Assembly: GCA_036489025.1 (NCBI GenBank)
Contig: DASXGN010000038.1
Span: 124,001-188,000, forward strand
DNA: 64,000 nt
Reading direction: 5' to 3'
Origin: Dryocola sp036489025
GTDB lineage: Bacteria; Pseudomonadota; Gammaproteobacteria; Enterobacterales; Enterobacteriaceae
In this document: positions 61,943 to 64,000 of the stretch, one piece after another
Layout: each line of letters starts with the position of its first letter
Numbering within the stretch: the stretch's first letter is position 1
Translations under genes and position numbers: made by a program
The notes under the pieces: model-generated
The model's input: only the letters and a program-made list of their open reading frames with translations
Database searches by the model: none
Told to the model about the DNA's origin: nothing

Positions 61943-62074
61943 GAAAATATTTTATTATTTGGAATGTAACGCAAAAAAACAAGAAGCTAGTATACAATCC
62001 CGTTAAATAAATATATTACACGAATCGTTAATATATAACCCAAAACACCTTTTGAATTTTATATTTTATATTTT

Positions 62075-62332
62075 TCAGATGGGCATTCTCTTATTCAACC
62101 GCCTTCGCTGCTTGTTTAGTTGCCATGACTGAAAAGGCGAGAATGCCTCAGCCAGCGGACTCAGTAGCGCAAACAACAGTTCGGCTATCTGGCCCCGCTG
62201 GCTTTGCGCATTCTGCTGGTTCAGCACTTGCAATAAGGCGACTGAGGGCGTAACCCTGAATGAAACTTTTGAGCAGGCCGCCTTACGTGAATGATACGAG
62301 GAAACAGGATGGATAAGAAACGCAACGGAACC
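62075..62332 (-). pseudogene. 85-codon protein-like open frame without a start codon; region 61862-62600
   Basis: Within the 739-bp gap between the microcin-like gene and pepT, the minus strand is open for 85 codons and reads like protein: SVALLQVLNQQNAQSQRGQI, then AELLFALLSPLAEAF, ending NKRMPI. A TGA stands directly before it and there is no ATG or good GTG near its beginning, so it looks like a fragment of a lost gene or a repeated element. Its family was not recognised. Apart from it and the pepT terminator, the gap is AT-rich with nothing else recognisable. Confidence 0.4.
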
Positions 62333-62537
62333 TCAAGTTAGCGCCTCAAGCGACACAATGATGCTAACAGGTAAGTGATTCACGATTGGTATTGCTGGAC
62401 AATAGCAGAACTCAAGAGCACCGCCGAAACAATATAACAACGTGAATTAATTTTAAATATATTTCCGACGAGCCAGCTGATTCACAACGTATATCGACGA
62501 AAATATTAGCCACATCCGTTGCTGCCACAAATAAAAA

Positions 62538-62556
62538 AAGGGGCATCAAGCCCCTT
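62538..62556 (-). terminator. terminator after pepT
   Basis: On the minus strand AAGGGGC-TTGAT-GCCCCTT forms a 7-bp hairpin followed by a T-run. Confidence 0.85.
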
Positions 62557-62600
62557 GGTTTTACTTCACGGCTAAAGCCAGCGCCTTATTAATCTGGCCG

Positions 62601-63827
62601 TTATCCTTTTTTCGCCGTCAGCTCGGCAATCCTGACAATCACCGCCACCGCTTTCTCCATGCCTTCCAGCGTGACGAACTCGTGCTTGCCGTGGTAGTTG
62701 TAGCCGCCGGTAAACAGGTTCGGACACGGCAGGCCTTTAAACGACAGCTGTGCGCCGTCGGTGCCGCCGCGGATAGGCTTCATTTGCGGTTCGATGTCGC
62801 AGTCCAGCATGGCCTGCCGCGCTACGTCAACGATGTACGGATGCTCCGCGACCTTCTCGCGCATGTTGTAGTAGCTGTCTTCGATAATCAGCTCTATATA
62901 GCAGTCCGGGTGCAGGCCTTTGCCGACCTTTTTGGCGATATTCATCATGTTGCGTTTGCGGGCTTCAAACTGCTCGCGGTCAAAGTCGCGGATGATGTAA
63001 TGCATCTCCGCTTTGTCCACCGAGCCTTTAATGCCGTGCAGGTGATAGAAACCTTCGTAGCCTTCGGTGCATTCCGGGCTTTCGTCCGCCGGGACTTCCG
63101 CATGAATGCGTGCCGCAAGCGACAGCGCGTTCACCATCACGCCTTTCGCCGTACCGGGATGGACGTTGTTACCGACAATTTTGATGGTTACCGACGCGGC
63201 GTTGAAGTTTTCACTTTCCAGTTCGCCCACGCCGCCGCCGTCCACCGTATAGGCCCAGCGCGCGTCAAAGGCTTCCACGTCGAAAAATTTCGCGCCCTTG
63301 CCGACTTCTTCATCCGGCGTAAAAGCCACGCGAATATCGCCGTGCGGGATATTCTTCTCTTTCAGCACCGCCAGCGCCGTCATGATTTCGGCGACGCCCG
63401 CTTTGTCGTCCGCGCCGAGCAGGGTTTTGCCGTCGGTGGTGATCAGCGTTTGGCCCAGCAGCTGGTGCAGCACCGGGAACATCACCGGGGAAAGCACCTC
63501 GTCACCAATGCCCAGCGCGATATCGCCGCCGCGATAGTTTTCGACGATCTGCGGATTCACATTTTTAGCGGTAAAATCCGGCGCGGTATCGACATGAGAA
63601 ATAAAGCCAATGGCCGGCACCGCATGCTGGACGTTCGACGCCAGCGTGCCCATCACCGTGCCGCGATCGCTCAGGGTGACGTTCACCAGGCCCAGCTCTT
63701 CCATCTGCTCTTTTAGCAGACGCAGCAGCTTCCACTGCCCTTCGGTGCTCGGCACCTGCTTAACGCCCGGCTTAGACTGCGTGTCCAGAGAGACGTAATG
63801 CAAAAAACGCTCAAGTAATTTATCCAT
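62601..63827 (-). CDS. pepT: tripeptide aminopeptidase PepT
   Basis: A 408-residue M20 dizinc peptidase, the K-12 length, that removes the N-terminal residue of tripeptides. Zinc ligands are in GFISHVDTAPDF (His), LGADDKAGVAEI (bridging Asp) and FTPDEEVGKGAKFF (Glu pair); PIRGGTDGAQLSF lies near the C-terminus. E. coli and Salmonella pepT are FNR-activated, but no clear FNR site was seen in the 173 bp before the right edge. A minus-strand frame ending at 63965 (DALMRLYFNYV then stop) could be the tail of another gene, but too little is visible to annotate it. Confidence 0.96.
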   Translation of the reverse strand: MDKLLERFLHYVSLDTQSKPGVKQVPSTEGQWKLLRLLKEQMEELGLVNVTLSDRGTVMGTLASNVQHAVPAIGFISHVDTAPDFTAKNVNPQIVENYRGGDIALGIGDEVLSPVMFPVLHQLLGQTLITTDGKTLLGADDKAGVAEIMTALAVLKEKNIPHGDIRVAFTPDEEVGKGAKFFDVEAFDARWAYTVDGGGVGELESENFNAASVTIKIVGNNVHPGTAKGVMVNALSLAARIHAEVPADESPECTEGYEGFYHLHGIKGSVDKAEMHYIIRDFDREQFEARKRNMMNIAKKVGKGLHPDCYIELIIEDSYYNMREKVAEHPYIVDVARQAMLDCDIEPQMKPIRGGTDGAQLSFKGLPCPNLFTGGYNYHGKHEFVTLEGMEKAVAVIVRIAELTAKKG

Positions 63828-64000
63828 TTAGCCACCCTCATTTTTTGTGACGACATTATCATTAAGGCTCAGGGGTTAAATATTGCGTCAGGTCACTTTT
63901 AGCCCGGTACGCGCGAAAATACCCACAATGTTCCTTTAAGGCGGGGGCAATTTGCGCCGCACAGTTAAACGTAGTTGAAATACAGGCGCATCAGGGCATC

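Noticed and set aside
63828..64000. FNR site of pepT and a partial gene at the right edge
   Set aside because: No TTGAT-N4-ATCAA match was seen, and the 11-codon frame ending at 63965 is too short to support a call.

Overview
The window is chromosomal DNA of a member of the Enterobacteriaceae. Protein after protein matches E. coli K-12 in length, key residues and order (ast operon, xthA, ynjBCDE, topB-selD, sppA, ansA-pncA, msrB-gapA-yeaD-mipA-yeaGH, yeaL, nimR/nimT, yeaO, then icd-rluE-nudJ-mnmA-hflD-purB-phoPQ-roxA-pepT). It is not E. coli itself: gdhA, ynjI, ydjE-ydjL and yeaE-type genes are missing, ynjA has moved, and several genes absent from these places in K-12 are present. The genus cannot be fixed from the sequence alone.

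Layout. 1-3842: arginine succinyltransferase operon (astCADB, astB cut by the left edge), with a sigma-54 promoter. 4316-10673: xthA, a TVP38-type membrane protein, the YnjBCD ABC transporter and the rhodanese YnjE. 10747-15624: ynjF/ynjA, nudG, ynjH, topB, selD. 15875-16621: an inserted class A acid phosphatase (PhoC type). 16676-21003: ydjA, sppA, ansA, pncA. 21198-22469: a secreted GH18 chitinase where K-12 has ydjE-ydjL. 22530-30195: yeaC, msrB, gapA, yeaD, mipA and the yeaGH stress kinase operon with its own sigma-54 promoter. 30235-32233: uraH, kbp, the tiny gene yoaI, yeaL. 32217-37165: a four-gene polar amino acid ABC importer next to a chemoreceptor with a flagellar (sigma-28) promoter. 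37162-44400: nimR/nimT, a CTP-synthase-like amidotransferase, DUF523, yeaO, a Bor lipoprotein, yqaE, and a LysR/MFS pair.

44470-51798 is an accessory junction joining the K-12 '40 min' block to the K-12 '25 min' icd-phoPQ block. It carries a LexA-controlled dinI-like gene, yoaJ, a PD-(D/E)XK-like orphan gene between an intact and a dead copy of yoaJ, tRNA-Thr(UGU), a DUF1090 gene, LexA-controlled umuDC, and hydrolase, CPBP, MBL-fold and DUF1471 genes.

51860-63827 is the icd to pepT block. Its most interesting part is the roxA-pepT gap (61131-62600), where two small minus-strand genes form a likely undescribed class II microcin locus: a 98-residue precursor with a 15-residue double-glycine leader and a Gly/Ser/Asn-rich core, followed 52 bp downstream by a 92-residue protein with one C-terminal membrane segment that could be the immunity protein. 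No exporter is encoded in the window.

Shared themes are nitrogen scavenging (ast, ansA, pncA, amino acid importer, yeaGH under sigma-54), the SOS response (two clear LexA boxes), and envelope or Mg2+ sensing (phoPQ with a canonical PhoP box).
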